Shown here: one piece after another, positions 33,427-41,527 of the stretch
Position numbering within the stretch: the stretch's first letter is position 1
How the letters are laid out: the number at the start of each line of letters is the position of its first letter
Source of the DNA: Collinsella sp.
GTDB lineage: Bacteria; Actinomycetota; Coriobacteriia; Coriobacteriales; Coriobacteriaceae
DNA: 55,333 nucleotides
Assembly (NCBI GenBank): GCA_019425005.1
Contig: JAHYYK010000005.1
Span: 1-55,333, forward strand
Direction: 5' to 3'
The notes under the pieces: generated by a model
What the model was told of the DNA's origin: nothing
What the model saw: the letters and a program-made list of their open reading frames with translations, nothing else
The model's database searches: none
Program-made: the position numbers and the translations under genes

Positions 33427-33502
33427 CAAACGTTTCTATAGACTTACATCCCTATTATACCGTACACTTGTTCGTATTTTCCAGAGCAAACAGCCTCGGC
33501 AA

Positions 33503-34690
33503 TTAACCAAGCGAAAGCAGTCGTTTGTAGACATCGAGGCCTTTGAGCAGGATTTCCTCATCAAAGAGCATGGTGTCGGTGTGCAGGGCGCTTGTGGCAT
33601 AGGCGGGACAACCATCCGAATCGATCGGATTGTCTTGGCCCCCTGGCACACCCGTGCCCAACAGGAAGAACACGCCTGGCAGATGGCGCTGATAGAAGGC
33701 GAAGTCCTCGGCAATTAACAGCGGCTCGTCAACGAGTTGCAGCCCGGGCAAAGCAGGCGCGACGTTGGCAAACAGCTCGGGGTCGTTGTCGACCGGCGGA
33801 TACCCTTCAGCAAAGTCGAGATCGTACGTGCAGCCCGTTGCGGCGCACGTCTCATCAAGCACGCGGCGCACGCCCTCTCGTGCACGGTCGAACATGACGT
33901 CCGTAAACACGCGCAGGCTGCCGGCCACGTGGGCCTCCCCCGCCACGGCGTTACAGACGGTGCCGGCCTGCAGCAGGCCAAACTTACCGATACAGGGCTC
34001 ATCGGCGCCCAGCTCGTCCATCAGCTCGCGCTCGGCAACCAAGAACTTGGCAGCAGCCAGCGCCGCATCGTGCGATTCCTCGACCGGTACGCCATAGGTC
34101 TTGGCGATATGGATGCTCATCCCGTGAATGTGCACATGCGTCTCGCTCGAACGCGCCAGCAGCGGACCGGGACAGCTCGCCAGCGTGCCGGCGGGAAGGT
34201 CGGGCCACACGTGAAAGCCAAAGATACGGTCGGCACCATAGCGCTCGAACACACCGCTCTCGCATACTGTCTTGGCACCACCTGTCGTCTCCTCGGCAGG
34301 CTGGAACACAAAGAGCACGTTACGCTTAATGGCACCCGGCCGCTCGCGAATCGCACGGTCGACATACGTCGCTGCGACAAGCGCCATGGCCATGTGCCCA
34401 TCGTGCCCGCAAGCGTGCATCTTGCCGGGATGAGACGAGGCGAAAGCCGCGCCCGTCGCCTCCACAATGGGCAGCGCATCCATGTCGGCGCGAATCGCCG
34501 TGGCATGCGCGGCACCAACGCCAGCGTCGAAGAAAGCGCAGACGCAGCTGGGACACGGATGGGCCACCTCGCAGGCGAGCGGCGCCAACACACCCTCGAT
34601 ATAGGCGATCGTCTGCGGAAGATCGAAGTCGAGCTCCGGGATCCTGTGCAAGTCGCGCCGATAGCGGCGGAGTTCTTGGAGCTCGGTCAT
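33503..34690 (-). CDS. M20D amidohydrolase, probable N-acetyl-diaminopimelate deacetylase
   Basis: A 395-residue metal-dependent amidohydrolase of the M20D subfamily. Metal-binding motifs are HACGHDGHMAMAL and the Glu pair in FQPAEETTGGAK; a dimerisation domain sits in the middle. Other members are hippurate or IAA-amino-acid hydrolases. Here the gene diverges from the lysA-dapA, dapB and dapH cluster, and dapH makes the N-acetylated intermediate. A deacetylase of N-acetyl-LL-diaminopimelate is exactly the missing step, so that role is inferred from context. The start at 34690 follows AAAGGA; over 90 codons of open frame upstream overlap the promoter region and are rejected. Confidence 0.82.
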   Translation of the reverse strand: MTELQELRRYRRDLHRIPELDFDLPQTIAYIEGVLAPLACEVAHPCPSCVCAFFDAGVGAAHATAIRADMDALPIVEATGAAFASSHPGKMHACGHDGHMAMALVAATYVDRAIRERPGAIKRNVLFVFQPAEETTGGAKTVCESGVFERYGADRIFGFHVWPDLPAGTLASCPGPLLARSSETHVHIHGMSIHIAKTYGVPVEESHDAALAAAKFLVAERELMDELGADEPCIGKFGLLQAGTVCNAVAGEAHVAGSLRVFTDVMFDRAREGVRRVLDETCAATGCTYDLDFAEGYPPVDNDPELFANVAPALPGLQLVDEPLLIAEDFAFYQRHLPGVFFLLGTGVPGGQDNPIDSDGCPAYATSALHTDTMLFDEEILLKGLDVYKRLLSLG

Positions 34691-34801
34691 AGAGGTTCCT
34701 TTCATGGGTGCGCGTCGGTTGCCATCTATTGTGCCGCAAGATTGCCACACCCTTATTTCCAGCATATCCTTGCATTTTTTAAACGTTATATACGAATACT
34801 C

Positions 34802-34830
34802 TTGTTTGGTAAAGTGCAACGTGGTAGGGT
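34802..34830 (+). promoter_or_regulatory. Promoter of the lysine/DAP operon
   Basis: TTGTTT (34802-34807), a 17-base spacer and TAGGGT (34825-34830) form a σ70-type promoter 12 bases before the riboswitch. The inverted repeat GGTAAAG (34808-34814) and CTTTACC (34831-34837) brackets the -10 and could be an additional operator. Confidence 0.6.
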
Positions 34831-34841
34831 CTTTACCACTT

Positions 34842-34998
34842 GATAGAGGCGCGGGCACGAAGAACCGCGGGCGAGCCGGCAGGCTTTGACCCCGTGGGGA
34901 GGCGAAACCCGCCGAACTGGGTTTTTCGGGCACGAACAACCTGGTGGGCCTGTAGGAAACACCCACAGGACTGTCTGCAGCAATGCGGGAGCGCTATC
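34842..34998 (+). ncRNA. Lysine riboswitch (L box)
   Basis: The closing helix pairs GATAG (34842-34846) with CTATC near 34994-34998. Conserved aptamer segments are present in order: AGAGGCGCG, the GGCGA-AACCCGCCGAA hairpin, CCTGG, a GGAAAC-capped helix (TGTAGGAAACACCCACA) and ACTGTC, as in the Thermotoga L box remembered for comparison. Downstream, CGCTATCCGGAC (34992-35003) can pair with GTCTGGATAGCG (35045-35056), just before the ribosome site of lysA. The 3' strand of the closing helix is thus shared between aptamer and expression platform. High lysine would stabilise the aptamer and reduce expression. Confidence 0.88.
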
Positions 34999-35069
34999 CG
35001 GACATTGGGTCCACGCTATGCGGATTCGATGCGCAGATGGCGCCGTCTGGATAGCGAGGTTTACGGGAC

Positions 35070-37379
35070 ATGGCATTGACCCCCAACGAGGCATATGCGG
35101 CCAAGCAGCCGTTTGTGGACAAGGAGACGCTCGAGCATATCGTCGAGCAATTCCCCACGCCGTTTCATCTATACGACGAGGCAGGCATCCGCCGCAACAT
35201 GCAAGAAGTGCGCGACGCCTTTGCATGGAACCCGGGCTTTAAGGAATACTTTGCCGTCAAGGCCAACCCCAACCCGGCGCTCATCTCCATTCTCAACGAA
35301 TACGGCTGCGGCTGCGATTGCTCGAGCTATACCGAGCTCATGATCGCCCGCTCGCTGGGCATCACGGGGCATGACATCATGTTCTCGTCCAACGACACGC
35401 CGGCGGCCGACTTTGAGTTCGCTGACAAGCTGGGCGCCATCGTCAACTTCGACGACATCAGCCACATCGAGTTCTTTGAGCGCGTTGCGGGGCCCATTCC
35501 CAAGACGGTCAGCTGCCGCTTTAATCCGGGCGGCCTGTTCCAGCTCTCCAACGGCATCATGGACAACCCGGGCGACTCCAAATATGGCATGACCACCGAG
35601 CAGCTCTTCGAAGCCTTCCGCACGCTCAAGGCCAAGGGCGCCGAGCGCTTTGGCATCCACGCATTCCTTGCCAGCAACACCGTCACCAACGACTACTACC
35701 CCAAGCTCGCGCGCATCCTCTTTGAGCTTGCCGTACGCCTGGAGCGCGAGACCGGTGCACACGTCGCCTTCATCAATCTGTCCGGCGGCGTCGGTATCCC
35801 CTACCTGCCGGAGCAGCAGGCAAACGACATCCACGCCATCGGCGAGGGGGTACACGCTGCCTACGACGAGATCCTGGTTCCCGCCGGCATGAGCGACGTG
35901 GCCATCTGCACCGAGATGGGCCGCTTCATGATGGGCCCCTACGGCTGCCTGGTCACCAAGGCCATCCACGAGAAGCAGATCTACAAGGACTATATCGGCG
36001 TCGACGCAAGCGCCGTCGACCTGATCCGCCCTGCCATGTATGGCGCCTACCACCACATTACGGTGATGGGCCAGCCGGGCGGCGCCGACAAGACCGCAGC
36101 GCCCGTCACGGACACGTACGACATCACGGGCAATCTGTGCGAGAACAACGACAAGTTCGCCATCAATCGCGAGCTGCCGCATATCGACATGGGCGACCTG
36201 CTCGTGATTCACGACACCGGCGCGCATGGCTACTCCATGGGCTACAACTACAACGGACGCCTGCGCTCCGCCGAGGTCCTGCTGCGCCCCGATGGCTCGG
36301 CCGACCTCATCCGCCGCGCCGAGCGCCCGGGCGATTACTTTGCCACGCTCGACGTGCTGTCGTACGGCCGAGAGCTACTGGCTAAGTCGCGCGCCGATGC
36401 CGCCCGCCGTCGCGCCCAGGACGAGCGCCTGGCAGTCGCTGCCCAATGGAACAAACGCATCCAGATCGCGGAAGCGAAGGAGAAGAACATGGACATCCGC
36501 AATCTCGAGGGCTCAATCGTCGCCCTTGTCACGCCGTTTAAAAAGGACGGCAGCGTCGACTTTGAAGCACTCGAGCGCCTTATCGATTTCCACCTGCAAA
36601 ATGGCACCGACGCCATCCTCACCCTGGGCACCACCGGAGAGAGTGCCACGATGACCGACGACGAGGACAACTCCGTTGTCGCCGCGGTGGTCAAGCAGGT
36701 TGCAGGCCGCGTCCCCGTTATTGCCGGCTCGGGCTCTAACTCCACGCAGACCATGCTCACCAAGTCGCTCACCTATCAGGGCCTGGGCGCCGACGGCCTG
36801 CTGCTCATTACCCCCTACTACAACAAGTCTAACGAAGAGGGCATCTACCAGCACTTTAAGACCGTCGCCGATGCCGTGGACATCCCCTGCATCTTGTACA
36901 ACATCCCCGGCCGCTGTGGCTGCGGCATCAGCGAGCGCAACGTGGAGCGCTTGGCCGTGCACCCCAATATCATGGGTATCAAGGAGGCCTCGGGCAACGT
37001 CGCCTACGCGGCCAAAATCGCCCACCTGCTGTCTGATGACTTCCGCATGTACTCGGGCGAAGACGCACTCACCGTGCCGCTCATGAGCCTGGGTGCCTCG
37101 GGCACCATCAGTGTGTGGGCCGACGTTCAGCCGCAGCTCGTGCACGACATGTGCCGCGCCTATCTGGACGGCGACGTGGAGCGCGCCCGCGATATCCAGA
37201 TTGCCGGTCAGTCGCTCATCAACGCCCTCTTTAGTGAGGTCAACCCCATCCCCGTCAAAGAGGCGCTCGCTCAGATGGGTATGATCGAGGCAAACTACCG
37301 TATGCCGCTGTGCCCCATGGCCAACGACACGCGCGCTGCACTTACCGATGCTTTGAAGGGAGCTGGTCTGCTTGATTAA
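35070..37379 (+). CDS. lysA-dapA: LysA-DapA fusion: diaminopimelate decarboxylase and 4-hydroxy-tetrahydrodipicolinate synthase in one frame
   Basis: One uninterrupted 769-codon frame holds two complete enzymes. Residues 1 to about 460 are a fold-type III PLP decarboxylase: PLP-lysine Lys64 in YFAVKANPN, the Gly-rich LSGGVGIP, and the active-site cysteine Cys357 in CENNDKF, as in LysA. From residue 474 (MDIRNLEGSIVALVTPF) a full DapA follows: TTGESATM, the Tyr of ILYNIPGR and the Schiff-base lysine Lys638 in GIKEASGN. DapA makes the first committed DAP intermediate and LysA the last step to lysine. The junction holds AAGGAG 6 bases before an in-frame ATG at 36489, so DapA can also be made alone. 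A lysine riboswitch controls the unit. Confidence 0.9.
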   Translation: MALTPNEAYAAKQPFVDKETLEHIVEQFPTPFHLYDEAGIRRNMQEVRDAFAWNPGFKEYFAVKANPNPALISILNEYGCGCDCSSYTELMIARSLGITGHDIMFSSNDTPAADFEFADKLGAIVNFDDISHIEFFERVAGPIPKTVSCRFNPGGLFQLSNGIMDNPGDSKYGMTTEQLFEAFRTLKAKGAERFGIHAFLASNTVTNDYYPKLARILFELAVRLERETGAHVAFINLSGGVGIPYLPEQQANDIHAIGEGVHAAYDEILVPAGMSDVAICTEMGRFMMGPYGCLVTKAIHEKQIYKDYIGVDASAVDLIRPAMYGAYHHITVMGQPGGADKTAAPVTDTYDITGNLCENNDKFAINRELPHIDMGDLLVIHDTGAHGYSMGYNYNGRLRSAEVLLRPDGSADLIRRAERPGDYFATLDVLSYGRELLAKSRADAARRRAQDERLAVAAQWNKRIQIAEAKEKNMDIRNLEGSIVALVTPFKKDGSVDFEALERLIDFHLQNGTDAILTLGTTGESATMTDDEDNSVVAAVVKQVAGRVPVIAGSGSNSTQTMLTKSLTYQGLGADGLLLITPYYNKSNEEGIYQHFKTVADAVDIPCILYNIPGRCGCGISERNVERLAVHPNIMGIKEASGNVAYAAKIAHLLSDDFRMYSGEDALTVPLMSLGASGTISVWADVQPQLVHDMCRAYLDGDVERARDIQIAGQSLINALFSEVNPIPVKEALAQMGMIEANYRMPLCPMANDTRAALTDALKGAGLLD
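36477..36482 (+). promoter_or_regulatory. Internal Shine-Dalgarno at the lysA-dapA junction
   Basis: AAGGAG lies 6 bases before the in-frame ATG 36489 where DapA homology begins. No stop codon separates the two parts. The site would give a free DapA subunit in addition to the fusion. Confidence 0.75.
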
Positions 37380-38112
37380 GACCGTCATTATGGGAACGGG
37401 CCGCATGGGCTCGCTCATCCGCACTACCGCCGAGGGCGTTGTCGACGCCGCCGGTCAGCCCGTTTTCGACATCGTCGCCCAGATCGGTTTCGATCTGTCC
37501 GAACTCGAGAGTGCCCCGGCAGCCGACGTCATCATCGACTTCTCGAACGTCGTGACCTTTGACGCCGTCGTCGCTTATGTCAAGCGTACAGGCGCCGCGT
37601 TAGTCTCGGGCACCACGGGCTACACACCCGAGCAGATGGGCTGCCTGCGCGAGCTGGGTCAGAACGCCCGCGTCATGCACTCCGGCAATTACTCCATCGG
37701 CATCGCCGCCCTGCGTCATCTGGTAGCACAGGCCACACGCGAGCTGCCCGGCTTTGACTGCGAAATCGTCGAGACGCACCATAACCAAAAGGTTGATGCC
37801 CCCAGCGGCACCGCCAAGCTGCTGCTCGACGCCATAGTCGAGGCCGAGCCCGAGGCAGGCTACCACCCCGTCTACGGACGCGAGGGCATGTGCGGCGCGC
37901 GCGACCCCCAGGAAATCGGCATGCACTCGCTGCGCGGCGGCACCGTCGCCGGCGTGCACGAGGTGAGTTTCTTTGGCCAGGACGAGGAGATCACGCTCAC
38001 TCACCGCGCCACGAGTCGTCAGATCTTTGTCAACGGCGCCTTGGCAGCCGCGCAAAAGCTCGTCACCCGCGAACCCGGCTTCTATACATTCGACCAGGTC
38101 ATGTTTGCCTAA
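37372..38112 (+). CDS. dapB: 4-hydroxy-tetrahydrodipicolinate reductase
   Basis: NAD(P)H-dependent reductase for the second step after DapA. The 246 residues begin with the dinucleotide-binding IMGTGRMGSLI. They contain SGTTGYT and the active-site segment ETHHNQKVDAPSGTAKLL, all as in DapB. The start is a TTG at 37372 that overlaps the stop of the lysA-dapA frame by 8 bases, with AAGGGAG upstream. Length is slightly shorter than the 260-270 of enterobacterial enzymes. Confidence 0.95.
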   Translation: MIKTVIMGTGRMGSLIRTTAEGVVDAAGQPVFDIVAQIGFDLSELESAPAADVIIDFSNVVTFDAVVAYVKRTGAALVSGTTGYTPEQMGCLRELGQNARVMHSGNYSIGIAALRHLVAQATRELPGFDCEIVETHHNQKVDAPSGTAKLLLDAIVEAEPEAGYHPVYGREGMCGARDPQEIGMHSLRGGTVAGVHEVSFFGQDEEITLTHRATSRQIFVNGALAAAQKLVTREPGFYTFDQVMFA

Positions 38113-38151
38113 CCAGGTATCAACCGGATCCACCCAAAGGAGAGACAGCAT

Positions 38152-38871
38152 ATGAGTAACGCAGCCGAGATGGATGCCCAAGAGATTATCAACTACATCG
38201 CCACCGCGCCCAAAAAGACGCCCGTCAAACTGTACGTGCGCGAAAAGCCGGGCATGAAGGTCCAGTGGGGCAATGCACACGTCTACGGCGGTCGTCGTGG
38301 CAAGACCGTCTTTGGTGACTGGGATGAGCTTAAGGCCATCCTGGACGCCAACGCCGATTCCATCGATTACTACGATGTGGAGAACGACTGCCGCAACTCC
38401 GCCGTGCCCATGCTCGACCTTAAGGGCATCAACGCCCGCATCGAGCCAGGCGCGATCATCCGCGACCGCGTCGAGATCGGCGACCGTGCCGTCATCATGA
38501 TGGGCGCCATCATCAACATCGGCTCCGTTATCGGCGAGGGTTCCATGATCGATATGGGCGCCGTGCTGGGCGGCCGCGCCACCGTGGGCAAGAACTGCCA
38601 TATCGGCGCCGGCACCGTGCTGGCAGGCGTTGTGGAGCCCGCCAGCGCCACGCCCGTCATCATCGAGGACGATGTCATGATCGGCGCAAACGCCGTGGTC
38701 CTGGAAGGCGTGCGCGTGGGCAAGGGCGCTGTTGTCGCCGCCGGCGCCGCGTGCGTCGAGGACGTCCCCGCCGGCGCCGTCGTGGCCGGTGTCCCCGCCC
38801 GCGTCATCAAGATGCGCGACGCCCAGACCGACAGCAAGACCGGTCTCGAGGAAGGCCTGCGCCAGCTGTAG
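38152..38871 (+). CDS. dapH: Tetrahydrodipicolinate N-acetyltransferase
   Basis: Acetyl-CoA-dependent acylation of tetrahydrodipicolinate, the entry to the acetylase branch of DAP synthesis. The 239 residues comprise a helical N-terminal domain (to about residue 90), then a left-handed β-helix of hexapeptide repeats from about residue 92 to 215 (IEPGAIIRDRVEIG, AVIMMGAIINIGSVIGEGSMIDMGAVLGG). The 235-240 residue length and the segment PVKLYVREKPG fit DapH rather than succinyl-type DapD. AAAGGAG precedes the ATG. It is last in the lysA-dapA, dapB, dapH operon and complements the divergent M20 deacetylase. Confidence 0.93.
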   Translation: MSNAAEMDAQEIINYIATAPKKTPVKLYVREKPGMKVQWGNAHVYGGRRGKTVFGDWDELKAILDANADSIDYYDVENDCRNSAVPMLDLKGINARIEPGAIIRDRVEIGDRAVIMMGAIINIGSVIGEGSMIDMGAVLGGRATVGKNCHIGAGTVLAGVVEPASATPVIIEDDVMIGANAVVLEGVRVGKGAVVAAGAACVEDVPAGAVVAGVPARVIKMRDAQTDSKTGLEEGLRQL

Positions 38872-38872
38872 G

Positions 38873-38900
38873 GTTACGCGGTTTTACCAAACCGCGTAAC
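38873..38900 (+). terminator. Terminator hairpin after dapH
   Basis: GTTACGCGGTTT (38873-38884) and AAACCGCGTAAC (38889-38900) form a perfect 12-bp stem with a 4-base loop, two bases after the stop codon. No T run follows. Confidence 0.75.
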
Positions 38901-38911
38901 GGCTCGACGCT

Positions 38912-39014
38912 GCAAACGCCCCTAAGCGGCAATCTGACGTTCAATCGTCGGTCGCGTACCGAAGTACGCTTCCCTCCTCTTTCACATCACCTTGCTCGCC
39001 TAGGGGCGTTTTCG
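38912..39014. repeat. Long-armed palindromic element D
   Basis: AAACGCCCCTA (38914-38924) and TAGGGGCGTTT (39001-39011) are perfect complements, and pairing extends imperfectly into GCGGCAA and TTGCTCGCC. The 76-base core holds the hairpin GCGTAC-CGAA-GTACGC (38954-38969). Like elements A-C it sits between convergent genes, but its core sequence is different. Confidence 0.6.
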
Positions 39015-39063
39015 CTGACGTGAGCTCAACCTGCGGCGCAATGTCAGCAACCAAGCCGAAAAC

Positions 39064-39106
39064 AAAAAAGGCCGAAGTCCCAAAAGGCTTCGGCCTTTGT
39101 TTTTTG
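39064..39106. terminator. Bidirectional terminator between dapH and the nucleoid protein gene
   Basis: AAAGGCCGAAG (39067-39077) pairs with CTTCGGCCTTT (39088-39098), flanked by A and T runs on both sides. Confidence 0.9.
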
Positions 39107-39123
39107 CGGCGTCCAAGCGCAGT

Positions 39124-40137
39124 TTATCGATTCTCAATTGACCCGATGTTTTTGAGCTCGATGGAGATGAGGCCGTTGGGCTCGTTGACGAACTCGATGT
39201 ATTCGGAGTTCGAACCCATCTCGGCCGGAAAGCTGATCTCGATACCCGTGTCGGTACGAATCTTGTGATTGCGTACGGCCGCGCGCTCGACTTGTTTGCG
39301 CTCCACGGGTACGCGCTCGGGTACCTTCTCCTCAGTCAGCGCCGCACGCACGCTTTCTTTGATGACCGGTTCGTCCTCAAAGACTTCATCGACGATATCC
39401 CAAGGCGGCAGTTCCTCGTCATCCTCAACTTTCTCGGCAACAGCAGCCTTAACCTTGGCGAGTGCTACAGCCGTGTTGGCACCGTGCTCCTCGGCGACTT
39501 CCTCGACCACACGCGTCACGGTGTCGATGACCTCCTTGCCCGATACCCCCGTGTCGCACTGCAGCAGGCCATCGGGAATGAGCATGCGATCCTCGCCGGC
39601 AATCTTGCGCTTCTTATCCACATAGCCGATCTCCATGGTGCTTGCACGCACGATTGCATAGCTCGGCACCTTTTGCGAGGGATTCGGCAGAATGGCGTAG
39701 TGGCGCGCAATGTCGTTGCGCACCTCGCCCTCTTCGCGACCCACCTCGTGCATAAAGGCCTGCTTGGAGCCCAGCAGCATCACGGCAAACCAGCGGGCAT
39801 CCTCATCGTCATCAAAGTCCGCCACAAGCACGTCAGTGGACTCGGCTTTCTCGGCCTTGGTAAGTTCGGAAGAGATGAACTCCGCAATCTGCTGAGACAG
39901 ATCCACGAACTCACGCTCACCAAAGAAATAGCCCTTGAGCTCGCCGCCGAATGCGGAGTTCTCGGCAAACGTGGCACGCTTGTTATCAGCCGAGGTACGA
40001 GCGCGCCGCAGGTGCGTGGTTACGAAATTACGCACGGTGCGGCTCTCGATATCGAGCTCGCGCTGGCTCATAACGTTGACGACAGAGTCAAAGTCCAGGA
40101 TATGCAGAATCGCGTGATTGATTTTCATATACGGCAT
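39124..40137 (-). CDS. Nucleoid-associated protein of the YejK/NdpA family
   Basis: A 337-residue soluble protein. The N-terminus (INHAILHILDFDSVVNVMSQRELD) and the segment ELTKAEKAESTDVLVADFDDDEDARWFAVMLLGSKQAF are typical of the NA37/YejK family, which associates with the nucleoid. The C-terminal third is acidic (VEDDEELPPWDIVDEVFEDEP) and then basic. Two start codons, at 40137 and 40128, are possible (MPYMKIN); neither has a strong ribosome site. It is monocistronic. The cellular role of the family remains poorly defined. Confidence 0.8.
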   Translation of the reverse strand: MPYMKINHAILHILDFDSVVNVMSQRELDIESRTVRNFVTTHLRRARTSADNKRATFAENSAFGGELKGYFFGEREFVDLSQQIAEFISSELTKAEKAESTDVLVADFDDDEDARWFAVMLLGSKQAFMHEVGREEGEVRNDIARHYAILPNPSQKVPSYAIVRASTMEIGYVDKKRKIAGEDRMLIPDGLLQCDTGVSGKEVIDTVTRVVEEVAEEHGANTAVALAKVKAAVAEKVEDDEELPPWDIVDEVFEDEPVIKESVRAALTEEKVPERVPVERKQVERAAVRNHKIRTDTGIEISFPAEMGSNSEYIEFVNEPNGLISIELKNIGSIENR

Positions 40138-40202
40138 TCCGTTCTAGATCGATTTCGGCACGAACCAGTATAGCGGTCGACCCCGCTCCAGGCGCATCGA
40201 AG

Positions 40203-40237
40203 ATTGGTGCATCGGGGACAGGCTGCTTTGCACCAAT
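40203..40237 (-). repeat. REP-like palindrome, left flank of the DUF2974-like gene
   Basis: ATTGGTGC (40203-40210) and GCACCAAT (40230-40237) enclose a GGGGACAGGCTGC core. Read on the - strand it matches the palindrome at 41431-41461: both start TGGTGCAAAG and continue to CCTG-CCCC and GCACCA. Confidence 0.7.
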
Positions 40238-40239
40238 GG

Positions 40240-41400
40240 TTAGCGCAGGAGCTCGGACTGCCAAGCCTCGAGCTGTTCTGCCAAGCTCTTGCCGGCAGCG
40301 GGCATGTCGATCTGGGGACGTTTGGGCAGAAGCGCACACTTAAGAATCGCAACGATAGTCTGCGAGACAAAGCGTCGTGTATCCTTGTCAAAGCCTTGCG
40401 CAGCCTGGAGCATCACGGGCAGGCTCTCGCGCAGATTCCCAGCGATATCCGCAAACCGCTCAGCACCCGTAGCCTCAAGCACGGAGAACAACGCATCTAC
40501 AAAACGCTCGCGCTCGCTAGGCGACACCGCAAGCAGCATCTCGCGAATGGAGCCATCAACGTATCGAGCACCGGCGGACAGGCGCTCACAGTACACGAAG
40601 TCGCGATCATCAACCACCCAGCTAAAGGGATTATGCTGAAGCAGGCTGAACTCGGTGCTCTCAACGATGGCATAGTCCTCCTGTGTCTCGAAAATCATGC
40701 CAAAGATCGACGACCGAGGTAGCGTCTTGTCGATTCGACCGGATAGGTCGGCGAAGGCGTTGCCGCTCAGAAACTCCTCGACGAAGCCCGGACCATCATG
40801 GGAATACGCCCGTTCGATTCGCTCACGGGCGACATCGGGGCACATCGCCGCACCGTACACCGCAAGGTTTCCACCCTTGGAATGACCTCCGCACAAAAGC
40901 GGCCCGTCAATCGCATCCGCCGCCTCGTCTACATAACGCGCCGCGGATTCCTGGGCCGGCACAGGACACCGGAACGCCATGTTAAAGTCCTCTTTCCAGC
41001 CCACAATCGTGCTGTCGGTCCCCCGGAAGGAAAGATAGCTAAACCCCGCCGGAAACCGGAACGTCATGGCTGCAAACTGCTCTGTCGCCACCACATCGCT
41101 CACGGCACGATAGCCACAAACGTGCACGCCACGGTAGCGAGGGCTTGCCGCCACGGCCTCCAACAAGGCCCTGCTCCCCTCTGGGTCCCACAAGTCGCCA
41201 ATCATGTCTTGGTGGCACTCGGCGCGCAGCAGCTCGCGTACGTCTAGGCCCTGCCAGTTCGTCAGCTCCGCCATATCACCCGGCAAACGCAAATAGGACA
41301 ACCACGCAAAGACCAGGCTATCCACCGCGCAGAACGGCCGTTCCTCAAACGGATCAAACGCCGTCTGGGCATAGGTCAAATAATTAGGCGAATCCGACAT
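40240..41400 (-). CDS. α/β-hydrolase of the DUF2974/Mbeg1-like type
   Basis: A 386-residue protein with a lipase-like serine hydrolase core. The segment FSYLSFRGTDSTIVGWKEDF (family FRGTD) is followed by a nucleophile elbow GHSKGG, with a candidate acid region around YSHDGPGF. This is the pattern of the DUF2974/Mbeg1-like family of bacterial hydrolases; no substrate is known. A GGGAGGG purine tract lies 2 bases before the ATG at 41400. The open frame continues 69 codons further upstream into a palindrome and the neighbouring gene and is rejected. Two REP-like palindromes flank the gene in inverted orientation. Confidence 0.82.
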   Translation of the reverse strand: MSDSPNYLTYAQTAFDPFEERPFCAVDSLVFAWLSYLRLPGDMAELTNWQGLDVRELLRAECHQDMIGDLWDPEGSRALLEAVAASPRYRGVHVCGYRAVSDVVATEQFAAMTFRFPAGFSYLSFRGTDSTIVGWKEDFNMAFRCPVPAQESAARYVDEAADAIDGPLLCGGHSKGGNLAVYGAAMCPDVARERIERAYSHDGPGFVEEFLSGNAFADLSGRIDKTLPRSSIFGMIFETQEDYAIVESTEFSLLQHNPFSWVVDDRDFVYCERLSAGARYVDGSIREMLLAVSPSERERFVDALFSVLEATGAERFADIAGNLRESLPVMLQAAQGFDKDTRRFVSQTIVAILKCALLPKRPQIDMPAAGKSLAEQLEAWQSELLR

Positions 41401-41430
41401 GGCCCTCCCATCAACTATGGTGCATTGGGG

Positions 41431-41461
41431 TGGTGCAAAGTAACCTGACCCCCTCGCACCA
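41431..41461 (+). repeat. REP-like palindrome, right flank of the DUF2974-like gene
   Basis: TGGTGC (41431-41436) and GCACCA (41456-41461) enclose AAAGTAACCTGACCCCCTC. It is the inverted counterpart of the element at 40203-40237. A further partial copy of TGGTGCATTGGGG precedes it at 41418. Confidence 0.7.
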
Positions 41462-41462
41462 A

Positions 41463-41496
41463 AAAGGCGCCCGGACCGTGTGGCCCGGACGCCTTT
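41463..41496. terminator. Terminator after ldh
   Basis: AAAGGCG-C-CCGG (41463-41474) pairs with CCGG-A-CGCCTTT (41485-41496); it lies 32 bases beyond the ldh stop on the - strand. Confidence 0.82.
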
Positions 41497-41527
41497 CATT
41501 GTAGCCTGTTGTCCAAAAGAGCTTGAT

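Noticed and set aside
33503..34966. N-terminal extension of the M20 amidohydrolase by 92 codons
   Set aside because: It would run through the divergent promoter and lysine riboswitch; AAAGGA and the family N-terminus place the start at 34690.
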